DNA of 64,000 nucleotides from Bradyrhizobium sp. SZCCHNS1050 (GTDB lineage: Bacteria > Pseudomonadota > Alphaproteobacteria > Rhizobiales > Xanthobacteraceae): positions 2,917,501-2,981,500 of the forward strand of contig NZ_JAUETR010000001.1 of assembly GCF_032484785.1 (NCBI RefSeq), in the 5' to 3' direction. Position 1 is the stretch's first letter; each line of letters begins with the position of its first letter. This document shows, one piece after another, positions 52,560 to 59,860 of the stretch. The notes under the pieces were generated by a model, which saw nothing but the letters and a program-made list of their open reading frames with translations, was not told where the DNA came from and searched no databases. The translations under genes were made by a program, and so were the position numbers.

Positions 52560-53759
52560 ATGACCGACGAAATGATGAACCTGCGCACGCTCGTGGAGAA
52601 GACCCCTGATGCCGATCTGTTGCGCGAGATGATCGGCTTTGCTGCTCAGCGGCTGATGAAGATGGAAGTCGAAGGCCAGACCGGGGCGGCCTACGGCGAG
52701 AAGACCCCCGAGCGCCTGGCCCAGCGCAACGGCTATCGCGACCGGACCTGGGAGACTCGTGCCGGCACGGTCGAGCTTCGCATCCCCAAGCTGCGCAAGG
52801 GCTCCTACTTCCCCGGCTTCCTGGAGCCGCGCCGGATGGCCGAGAAGGCGCTCACCGCCGTGGTTCAGGAAGCCTATGTGCAGGGCGTCTCGACCCGTTC
52901 GGTGGACGATCTGGTGCAGGCCATGGGCATGACCGGTATTTCGAAGAGCCAAGTGAGCCGGCTCTGCGCGGAGATCGACGACAAGGTGAAGGCGTTCCTC
53001 GCCCGTCCGATCGAAGGCGACTGGCCGTATCTGTGGATCGACGCCACCTACGTGAAGGTGCGTCAGAACGGGCGCATCGTGTCGGTCGCGGTGATTGTTG
53101 CGGTCGGCGTCAATAGCGATGGCCGACGCGAGGTGCTCGGGATGGACATCGGTCCCTTTGAAGCCGAGACGTTCTGGACCGCTTTCCTGCGCAAGCTCGC
53201 CCGCCGCGGCCTGCGCGGTGTCAAGCTGGTCGTGTCCGACGCCCATGAAGGTATCAAGGCCACCGTCGCCAAGGTGCTCAACGCCAGCTGGCAGCGGTGC
53301 TGCGTGCACTTCATGCGCAACGCGCTGGCGCATGCCGGCAAGAGCGGCCGGCGCGTGGTCTCCGCCTTCATCGCCACCGCCTTTGCCCAGGACGATGCCG
53401 AGGCTGCACAAGCGCAGTGGCGGAAGGTCGCCGATCAACTCCGCCCCAAACTGCCTAAGCTTGCTGGCTTCCTCGACGAGGTCGAGACCGATGTGCTGGC
53501 CTATATGACGTTCCCACCGCAGCACCGGACCAAGCTGCACTCGACCAATCCGATCGAGCGCCTCAACGGCGAGATGAAGCGCCGGACCGAGGTTGTCGGC
53601 ATCTTCCCCAATGAAGACGCCATCGTCCGCCTCATCAGCGCGATCCTGCTTGAGCAAAACGATGAATGGGCCGTCCAGCACGCCCGCTACATGACACTGG
53701 AAACAATCGCGCCGTTGAGCGATGATCCCACCGTCAGCCTTCCGGCGATCGCCAGCTGA
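52560..53759 (+). CDS. IS256-family (Mutator-like) transposase
   Basis: The 399-residue enzyme carries the DDE triad D161 ([11 protein letters not shown]), D227 ([11 protein letters not shown]) and E333 ([24 protein letters not shown]), with the C/H region [10 protein letters not shown] between D227 and E333, all typical of the IS256 family. GAGG precedes the ATG at 52560. It is intact and inside well-formed terminal repeats, so the element may still be active. Confidence 0.95.
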   Translation: MTDEMMNLRTLVEKTPDADLLREMIGFAAQRLMKMEVEGQTGAAYGEKTPERLAQRNGYRDRTWETRAGTVELRIPKLRKGSYFPGFLEPRRMAEKALTAVVQEAYVQGVSTRSVDDLVQAMGMTGISKSQVSRLCAEIDDKVKAFLARPIEGDWPYLWIDATYVKVRQNGRIVSVAVIVAVGVNSDGRREVLGMDIGPFEAETFWTAFLRKLARRGLRGVKLVVSDAHEGIKATVAKVLNASWQRCCVHFMRNALAHAGKSGRRVVSAFIATAFAQDDAEAAQAQWRKVADQLRPKLPKLAGFLDEVETDVLAYMTFPPQHRTKLHSTNPIERLNGEMKRRTEVVGIFPNEDAIVRLISAILLEQNDEWAVQHARYMTLETIAPLSDDPTVSLPAIAS

Positions 53760-53797
53760 CCTGCCCAGCTCTCCCCGGCGAACGCGCTGCCCCACCG

Positions 53798-54013
53798 CTA
53801 GCTACACCACGCAATGGGACACGATCCCGACGCATCGATATTGCCGCCCGACAAAATCACCCCGACCTTCTTTCCGGCCAAGCGGGCGCGCTCTTGCAAA
53901 AGCCCGGCAAGCGGAGCGCCACCCGCGCCATCGGCAACGTTGTGCGTAACCGGAAAATAGGAACGCACCGCTTCGGCGAGGTCGTCCTCATACCAGCAAC
54001 CCGATTGGACCAG
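53798..54013 (-). pseudogene. Threonine dehydratase-like 3' fragment cut by the IS element
   Basis: On the minus strand the region reads WYEDDLAEAVRSYFPVTHNV, ADGAGGAPLAGLLQERARLA and GKKVGVILSGGNID, the conserved C-terminal part of PLP-dependent threonine/serine dehydratases (typical EGAGAxALAAL...VVLSGGNID). In-frame stops lie immediately upstream near 54014 and inside the IS terminus (53798). Only about 60 codons remain, so the gene is inactive. Confidence 0.75.
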
Positions 54014-54165
54014 CTAGCTAGGGCTGCTGCGACGGTGGCACGCGACGATCAGAATGCTCGCCGGGGATATTGAGCAGGGCCGGGAGAGAATGCGCTGCGG
54101 ACCGATGCGCAGGCGAGGCAAAAGCCAGCAGGCTGTCCAACCGCGTCACGGGACCAAGCCAGGAC

Positions 54166-54210
54166 TGGCGCACCCGACACGATTCGAACGTGTGACCTTT
54201 GCCTTCGGAG
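54166..54210 (-). other. Partial tRNA-Arg(CCG) 3' half: attachment site of the integrated element
   Basis: Read on the minus strand, these 45 bases run from the anticodon loop CTCCGAA (anticodon CCG) through a perfect 5-bp T stem (ACACG/CGTGT around TTCGAAT) to the acceptor strand CGGGTGC, discriminator G and CCA. The 5' half of a tRNA is missing: bases beyond 54210 do not form the anticodon or D stems. This is the footprint of integration into a tRNA-Arg gene, with the intact copy expected at the far right end of the element, outside the window. The integrase gene begins 180 bases away. Confidence 0.8.
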
Positions 54211-54390
54211 TATTTTAAGTTGTCTTGCGCCAGAAAACGCCAGGACATCCAATGCTGCGATATCCTACTATAATCATTAGTAAATCTCGAATGAGCGTCC
54301 GCCGGCTCTATCCTGCGATACGCCCCAGTTTTCCTCCAAGTGCTTACGTGGTGCTTACGCGGGAGACGGGCTTCGGAGGAGAGAAAATCC

Positions 54391-55821
54391 GTGCCTAAGC
54401 TCAGTAAACGCGTTGTCGATGGCGCCGAACCGCAAGCCAAAGACTACGTCATCTGGGATGACGATCTGCCTGGCTTTGGTCTGCGCGTCTTCAAGTCGGG
54501 TAAGCGCAGCTACCTAATTCAATACCGTTCAGCCGGCCGCTCTCGCCGCTATAGCATCGGTGTTCACGGTGTTTGGACGCCGGAGCTTGCACGCAAGGAA
54601 GCCAAGATTCAGCTGGGGCGGGTGGCACAGGGCGACAACCCAGCCGAAGAGCGGCAACTCGATCACAAGGCGGTCACGGTCAAGGAGCTCTGCGAACTCT
54701 ACCTCAAAGACTTTGAAGCGGGCCTTATTCTAGGCAAGGGCGGACGCCCGAAGAAGTCGACCACGTTGGTGACGGACACTGGGCGCATCAATCGCCATAT
54801 CATTCCCTTGATCGGCACGCGTCGGGTCAAGGATCTCGTCAAAGCAGACGTCAACAAGGTCTTGAAGGACATCATGGCAGGGAAGACCCGTGTCAGCGTC
54901 AAGACCAAGAAGCTCCGCGGCAGAGCCAACGTGCGCGGTGGTGTCGGCACGGCAACGAGGACCGTAGGCCTCCTCGGCGGCATCCTCACCTACGCGGTGG
55001 AGGCCGGTATCATCGAGCACAACCCAGCTCATGGCATTCGCAAGCCGAAGGACAACGTGCGCAATCGTCGGCTCACGGAGGCCGAGTACCGGACGCTGGG
55101 TGAGATGCTGGAGACAGCAGCCAAGGACGAAAAGTACGCCATAACGGTCGACATCATTCGTCAGATCGCGCTGACCGGCTGCCGTCGCAGTGAAATTATC
55201 GGCCTCAGGTGGTCCGAAGTGGATACCGACGCGAGCTGTTTGCGTCTAGCGGACAGCAAGGAGGGCGCTTCGATCCGACCGATCGGACTTCCTGTGGTGG
55301 AATTTATGGAGGCCCGAAAGAGGAAGAAAGTCGGCTCTTACGTTTTCCCTGGGTACAGAGATGACAATGCATTCGGCAGCTTCCCAAACCACTGGGAACA
55401 GTTGTTCAGTAAATCATCGCTCTCCGACGTCACACCCCATGTGCTACGTCATAGCTTCGCGAGCATCGCTAACGACCTTGGCTTCACTGAGGTGACTATC
55501 GCGGCGCTGGTCGGGCATTCAAAGGGGTCGGTCACCAGCAAGTACATCCATACACTCGATACAGCTCTCATCATGGCTGCCGATACGATCGCGGGTTACA
55601 TCCAGGGCCTGCTGGAAGGTGTCAAGTTCAAACAGACCGCCTATGCGTTAGATCTTGATTCCCGGAAGGCCGCCTTGGCTCGCTTCTTGGCCAAGGCAGT
55701 TTGTCAGCTTACCGATGAAATCAAAGAAGCGGATCGTCAGGCCGCCTCGCACGCAACCTTAGAACAATCCACGGACCAATGCGTAAGACTGATAGCCGAT
55801 CAATGTCGCGCGCGGCATTAA
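54391..55821 (+). CDS. Tyrosine-type integrase of a tRNA-targeting element (P4 type)
   Basis: The start GTG at 54391 has GGAGGA at a suitable distance, and MPKLSKRVVDGAEPQAKDYVIWDDDLPGFGLRV (in part) is the standard DUF4102 arm-binding N-terminus. The catalytic residues are visible: R265 (TGCRRSEIIGLRW), H350 and R353 (HVLRHSF), H of LVGHSKGS and nucleophile Y385 (SKYIHT). The 476-residue length is normal with a slightly long C-terminal tail. The adjacent tRNA-Arg fragment is its presumed attachment site. It catalyses integration and excision of the element carrying the following genes. Confidence 0.93.
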   Translation: MPKLSKRVVDGAEPQAKDYVIWDDDLPGFGLRVFKSGKRSYLIQYRSAGRSRRYSIGVHGVWTPELARKEAKIQLGRVAQGDNPAEERQLDHKAVTVKELCELYLKDFEAGLILGKGGRPKKSTTLVTDTGRINRHIIPLIGTRRVKDLVKADVNKVLKDIMAGKTRVSVKTKKLRGRANVRGGVGTATRTVGLLGGILTYAVEAGIIEHNPAHGIRKPKDNVRNRRLTEAEYRTLGEMLETAAKDEKYAITVDIIRQIALTGCRRSEIIGLRWSEVDTDASCLRLADSKEGASIRPIGLPVVEFMEARKRKKVGSYVFPGYRDDNAFGSFPNHWEQLFSKSSLSDVTPHVLRHSFASIANDLGFTEVTIAALVGHSKGSVTSKYIHTLDTALIMAADTIAGYIQGLLEGVKFKQTAYALDLDSRKAALARFLAKAVCQLTDEIKEADRQAASHATLEQSTDQCVRLIADQCRARH

Positions 55822-55962
55822 GGTCATCGGCAAATGTGGTGAGGGGCACGGGAGATCGTTCGCCCAACCAAAGAACCCATACCGCGCCCTGCTCAGCGTC
55901 GCGGATCAGGACTTCAAGGTGAAGCTTGCCTTGGCCAATTTGGGTCGGAGGATTATTGTGTA

Positions 55963-55985
55963 CGCAAAAATTCGCAGTTTTTGCG
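55963..55985 (+). promoter_or_regulatory. 23-bp inverted repeat upstream of the AbiE operon
   Basis: CGCAAAAA (55963-55970) and its exact complement TTTTTGCG (55978-55985) flank a 7-base centre; a second overlapping dyad TTCGCA/TGCGAA spans 55971-55987. It lies about 85 bases before the abiEi GTG. AbiEi antitoxins are known to repress their own operon through inverted repeats, so this is a candidate operator. A terminator is less likely since no gene ends just before it. Confidence 0.55.
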
Positions 55986-56070
55986 AATATCAGCAGCTAT
56001 AGCATTGCGGCTCTGCTCAAGGGAGTATATTCTATATGCCAGTTTTCTCATTTTCTGTGAATTAAAGCTT

Positions 56071-56880
56071 GTGAAAAGTACAGTCTCTCATCTGCCGCAA
56101 GGTCGCGCGCAGCTCCAGCGCGTTCTCTCCGCATCCGGTGATGTGATCCACATCGAGGATGTGACGAAGGCGCTTGACGTCTCGCGGGTGGAGGCGGCGA
56201 AGCGGCTCGCACGTTGGCGAGAGCAAGGCTGGCTTAGCCGGGTGGGGACTGGCGCTTACGTGCCCGCAGCCGTGGATACGCTCGGCTCGGAGCGCGTTCT
56301 TGATGACGCCTGGGTGCTGGTGCCGGCCCTGTTCGCTCCGGCCTATATCGGCGGTCGCACTGCGGCCGAGCACTGGGATCTCACGGAGCAGATTTTCAAG
56401 GACGTTGTCGTGGTGACCGGCCGGGCCCTCCGCACCAAACACAAGCAGCTCCAGGGCTTCGACTTCACGCTCAAGCATCTGAATCCGGCAAAGATTTTCG
56501 GTACCAGGCAAGTTTGGCGCCATCAGAGCAAAGTGCCGGTGTCGGACGTGCACCGCACCATCGTTGATATACTTGATGACCCAGCCATCGGCGGCGGCAT
56601 CCAGCAGGTCTCGGACTGTCTGAATGCTTACTTCAAGCGATCTGACCGCAGCAACGAGAAGCTCATCCAATACGCGGACCAGCTCGGGAACGGCGCCGTC
56701 TTTAAGCGCCTCGGCTTCTTGGCCGAACGGCAGGCCGATGGGACGGAACTCGCCGAGCTCTGCCGTCAAAGGCTGACAACCGGTAATGCAAAGTTAGATC
56801 CCGCTTTGGATTGTAAGCGACTCGCCTCAAGATGGCGGTTGTTCATTCCCGCATCCTGGGCAGCCGGAGACCCTCATTGA
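56071..56880 (+). CDS. AbiEi-type antitoxin/repressor (type IV toxin-antitoxin)
   Basis: From the GTG at 56071 the protein is 269 residues. Residues ~15-65 are a winged helix (RVLSASGDVIHIEDVTKALDVSRVEAAKRLARWREQGWLSRVGTGAYVP, in part), followed by the AbiEi antitoxin domain (DAWVLVPALFAPAYIGGRTAAEHWDLTEQIF..., VPVSDVHRTIVDILDDPAIGGGIQQVSD). AbiEi represses the operon and counteracts the AbiEii toxin. It overlaps the toxin gene by 49 bases in another frame, as is common for AbiE pairs. AbiE systems abort phage infection and stabilise mobile elements. Confidence 0.85.
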   Translation: MKSTVSHLPQGRAQLQRVLSASGDVIHIEDVTKALDVSRVEAAKRLARWREQGWLSRVGTGAYVPAAVDTLGSERVLDDAWVLVPALFAPAYIGGRTAAEHWDLTEQIFKDVVVVTGRALRTKHKQLQGFDFTLKHLNPAKIFGTRQVWRHQSKVPVSDVHRTIVDILDDPAIGGGIQQVSDCLNAYFKRSDRSNEKLIQYADQLGNGAVFKRLGFLAERQADGTELAELCRQRLTTGNAKLDPALDCKRLASRWRLFIPASWAAGDPH

Positions 56881-58304
56881 TCGACAGGCGCGAAATCCTC
56901 GATCTTGCCGTGCAGACGTCGCTCACTCCGCATGTCATCGAAAAGGATTACGTTCTCGGCTGGATACTGGCCGGCATCTACGCCCATGAGGAGCTCGCCG
57001 AGAAATGGATCTTCAAAGGTGGCACCTGTCTGAAGAAGTGCTTTTTTGAGACCTACCGGTTCTCGGAGGATCTCGATTTTACGCTGCGTGACGAAGCCCA
57101 GCTCGACGAAGCTTTCCTCAAGCGCGTCTTCTCCGAGATCGGGACTTGGATTTACGAAGAGACCGGCATCGAGGTTCCGGCCGCTCAACAGGAATTCGAT
57201 ATCTACCGCAATCCACGCGGCAACCTCTCCTGCCAAGGCAAGATCAGTTACAAAGGCCCGGTCTCCCCGACCCGGCCCTTGCCGCGCATCAAGCTCGATC
57301 TGACGGCTGACGAGTACGTCGCTCTGCCGCCTGAGACTGTGGAGATTTTCCATCCTTACTCCGATGCTCCGGAAGAGGGCATCGAGGTGCTTGCCTACGA
57401 TTATGTTGAGGCATTCGCCGAGAAGTTTCGGGCGCTTGCTGAGCGCACCCGTCCTCGCGACCTCTATGACGTCGTCAATCTCTACCGAAACTCTGACGCC
57501 AGGCCCGAGCGCGTTCAGTTTGTCGATGTTCTGCGCCAGAAATGCGCCTTCAAAGGCATTCAGCTGCCGCAGCTAGTGGACATCGAACAGCATCGAGGTG
57601 ACGTCGAGGCCGGCTGGACGGGAATGCTCAACCATCAGCTTCCGGCCTTGTTGCCAATTGCGTCGTTCTGGAACGCTCTGCCCGAGATTTTCCAGTGGCT
57701 CCATAGTGAGGTGGTGGCACCGGTGTTGCCAGCCATGCCGCTCATGGGTGGCGCCACCGCGGAAATTGTCCGCGACCGGATCATCGGCCTACCAACCGGG
57801 TTACCCGGCCAGACCGCGATCGAAGTTATCCGCTTCGCTGCGGCCAACCGGCTGCTTGTTAATATTGATTACCGCGATAAGGATGGCAAACGCTCGACTC
57901 GCGCAATCGAAGCATACTCGCTGCGACGATCACGCGAGGGCGCCATCCTGTTGATGGCCGTCCGCGCAGAAGACGGAAAGTCGCGCACCTATCGCCTAGA
58001 CAGTATCCTTGGAGCTTCACCGACGCAGACCACCTTCTCGCCCCGTTATCCGATCGAACTGACACCAACCGGCGTTCAGTCAATTCCGCCGACATCACGA
58101 TCTACGGAAATATCGATGCCACGAGCCTCGACGCGGCGGCAGTCGCGAACCTCGAGCTCCGGACCAACTTACGTCTTTCGCTGCACCGTTTGCGGCAAGC
58201 TTTTCGAGCGTAAAACCCACGACAGCACGCTGCGGCCTCACAAGAACCGGGCGGGCTACCAGTGCTACGGTTCTTACGGGGCCTACATCCGCACCAAATA
58301 TTAG
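56832..58304 (+). CDS. AbiEii-type nucleotidyltransferase toxin fused to WYL and zinc-finger domains
   Basis: Residues ~15-290 are the AbiEii/AbiGii nucleotidyltransferase: GGT at 63-65 (FKGGTCLKKCFF) and the metal-binding SEDLD at 78-82 (YRFSEDLDFTLRD), plus EKDYVLGWIL and AFAEKFRALAERTRPRDLYDV. Classical AbiEii toxins end near residue 300. Here residues ~330-396 form a WYL-like domain (IEVIRFAAANRLLVNIDYRDK, AYSLRRSREGAILLMAVRAE, RTYRLDSILGA), and residues ~448-485 a Cys/His zinc-finger-like end (CTVCGKLFERKTHDSTLRPH, then YQC). The open frame is continuous. WYL domains bind nucleotides or nucleic acid and act as switches in defence systems, so the fusion could make the toxin signal-responsive; that is inference. 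Confidence 0.85.
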   Translation: MAVVHSRILGSRRPSLIDRREILDLAVQTSLTPHVIEKDYVLGWILAGIYAHEELAEKWIFKGGTCLKKCFFETYRFSEDLDFTLRDEAQLDEAFLKRVFSEIGTWIYEETGIEVPAAQQEFDIYRNPRGNLSCQGKISYKGPVSPTRPLPRIKLDLTADEYVALPPETVEIFHPYSDAPEEGIEVLAYDYVEAFAEKFRALAERTRPRDLYDVVNLYRNSDARPERVQFVDVLRQKCAFKGIQLPQLVDIEQHRGDVEAGWTGMLNHQLPALLPIASFWNALPEIFQWLHSEVVAPVLPAMPLMGGATAEIVRDRIIGLPTGLPGQTAIEVIRFAAANRLLVNIDYRDKDGKRSTRAIEAYSLRRSREGAILLMAVRAEDGKSRTYRLDSILGASPTQTTFSPRYPIELTPTGVQSIPPTSRSTEISMPRASTRRQSRTSSSGPTYVFRCTVCGKLFERKTHDSTLRPHKNRAGYQCYGSYGAYIRTKY

Positions 58305-58316
58305 GTCGATAGCTAT

Positions 58317-59303
58317 ATGAAAAACTTGCAATCGGCGTTGACCCTCGTGGATCGGTTTGAAGCAGGGAAGTTTGTCGAACCATCTGAGGCAGAGAGTTTA
58401 ATCGTGGAAGTCTTTCAGACGTGCGGCTGCCCGGTTATTGAAAAGGGTTTCGCCGTCTCGGAACATGCTCTGCTTGAGGTCGATTGCTTCATTCGCACGA
58501 AGATTGATGAGTCTCTGGAGACGATCGCAATCGAGATAAAAGCTGCTGGGAGACAGGCTGGTCTCGAATCAGTTGAGCAAGCTTTCAGGTTAAAAACAAC
58601 TGGGCCGTTTGATCGCGCGATGATCTTATCGCGACTCGGATTTTCTGCCGAAGCGCTCCGTCATGCCGATACGGTCGGACTCGGTAAAATTGATTTGCTC
58701 CAGCCGAACGATCTGCGCGCATGGCTTTCAAAACAGGCCGAGGCGGAACAAGACGATTCTGAACAGGCAGATACGGCATACGAACGGATCGTGAGAACGG
58801 CAATGCGGCAGCTCGTAGAACTGATCGCTCGTCGGCCGGAGACCCTCGTAGAGCTTGAATGGCGGGAGCTTGAGAAAGTTTTGCGGGAAGCCTTTGAAGG
58901 AATTGGCTTCGAGACGAAGCTCACACGGCCGGGTAAGGATGGCGGATTCGATCTCGAATTGACTGCTACGGAAGGCGGTCGAAAACAAATATACCTTGTC
59001 GAGGTTAAGCATTGGGCGGAGGCGAGACCGGGCATGGCTCATGTACGAAAGTTCGTCGAAGTGACCGCGTCCCGACAGGCTACAGCGGGCATCTTTCTGT
59101 CTACATCCGGCTTCACGAAGCCCCTGTACCGCGGGATCACTGAATTCACAGAGCCGATGTATCTTGGGGAAAGCAACAAGGTTGTGTCGTTGTGTAAGAC
59201 GTACTTTCGCCTTCGTAGCGCGATGTGGATCGAAGATGTCGATCTGCAAGCGACGCTTCTGTCGGAAACGCGGTCGATCGGAATTCGCCCGATCACGTCG
59301 TGA
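58317..59303 (+). CDS. Protein with two PD-(D/E)XK nuclease-like domains (Mrr-like)
   Basis: Residues ~25-130 contain a first restriction-endonuclease-like core: E54-V-D56 (LLEVDCFIRTK) and E73-I-K75 (IAIEIKAAG). Residues ~170-290 contain an Mrr-type core: LEKVLREAFEGIGFETKLT, D212 (DGGFDLEL), E229-V-K231 (YLVEVKHW) and QATAGIFLSTSGFTKPLY. Mrr-like enzymes cut foreign or modified DNA. No methyltransferase or helicase partner is present. It follows the AbiE toxin by 12 bases in the same direction, so the three genes may form one defence unit. The first domain is the less certain. Confidence 0.75.
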   Translation: MKNLQSALTLVDRFEAGKFVEPSEAESLIVEVFQTCGCPVIEKGFAVSEHALLEVDCFIRTKIDESLETIAIEIKAAGRQAGLESVEQAFRLKTTGPFDRAMILSRLGFSAEALRHADTVGLGKIDLLQPNDLRAWLSKQAEAEQDDSEQADTAYERIVRTAMRQLVELIARRPETLVELEWRELEKVLREAFEGIGFETKLTRPGKDGGFDLELTATEGGRKQIYLVEVKHWAEARPGMAHVRKFVEVTASRQATAGIFLSTSGFTKPLYRGITEFTEPMYLGESNKVVSLCKTYFRLRSAMWIEDVDLQATLLSETRSIGIRPITS

Positions 59304-59516
59304 CTTCTGGATATTTGCCGCAAGAATGAGATAAGGTAGGCAGGGTGAGAATAAAACTATTCAAAGCTCGGGCGCTTTGACGGAAACAAATCCCGTCGCA
59401 GGCTCACTGCAAATAACCTGAAGGTCATAGGTTCAAATCCCTACCCGTCGACCGGGTTAGCTGCCATCGCGGAAAGTTGGCCCTCGGCTGTTTGCTTTTC
59501 CCCCGACCGTGAACTT
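59304..59516. other. Junction with a tRNA T-arm-like stretch
   Basis: No gene is present in these 213 bases. At 59411-59452 there is AAGGTCATAGGTTCAAATCC followed by CTACCCG, resembling the 3' part of a tRNA with an extra base in the T-arm and no proper acceptor or CCA. It may be a decayed attachment site between the defence module and the conjugation module. Confidence 0.35.
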
Positions 59517-59732
59517 CTACTCGTCTCCAGACCTCATCCCCCTCGGCCGCCATCCGACCGGGTCTGCGATCCAGCGGTTGATGTCGGATTCATGCCAGCC
59601 CGAGCCGTTGGTGCTGATTTTGAGCTGCGCGGGGAATGTACCCTCCGCAATCTTTCGATAGATGGTGGACCGGGATAGTCCGGTCCTGGCGAGGATGGCT
59701 TTTAGACGGATGATACGGTCTGGCTCGCGCAT
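59517..59732 (-). CDS. AlpA-family excisionase/regulator
   Basis: From the ATG at 59732 the protein has 71 residues with the AlpA MerR-like helix-turn-helix: RIIRLKAILARTGLSRSTIYRKIAEGTFP and SGWHESDINRWIADPVG. AlpA proteins regulate or take part in excision of P4-like elements, which fits an element with a P4-type integrase. The open frame extends upstream to 59831, but those codons do not look like AlpA. It lies convergent to the nuclease gene and just downstream of traA on the same strand. Confidence 0.85.
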   Translation of the reverse strand: MREPDRIIRLKAILARTGLSRSTIYRKIAEGTFPAQLKISTNGSGWHESDINRWIADPVGWRPRGMRSGDE

Positions 59733-59860
59733 GGCCGAGATGCCCCTTGCTGGCTGCTTCTGACGGCTTGTGAGGCCAGAGAGGCCCAACAGGTGAAGGC
59801 GGACAATGGGAGTTCGTGCGTTGCCGGTCATAGCGTAAGGTCGGCTGCAATTGGGATGGG

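Larger units (their letters stand above)
52404..53826 (+). mobile_element. IS256-family insertion sequence
   Basis: The element contains one transposase gene and imperfect terminal inverted repeats: TCGTGTCCC-N5-GTGGTGTAGCT at 52406-52430 (inward) and its complement at 53800-53824, matching at 20 of 25 positions. The outer limits are uncertain by a few bases. I see no matching 8-9 bp target duplication, and the flanks belong to two different broken genes, so the locus was rearranged after or during insertion. Confidence 0.8.

Noticed and set aside
55737..55965. Minus-strand stretch reading EVLIRDAEQGAVWVLWLGER and VPLTTFADDLNAARD
   Set aside because: Looks protein-like but overlaps the integrase end and the AbiE operator region, has no clear start, and no family was recognised; left unannotated.
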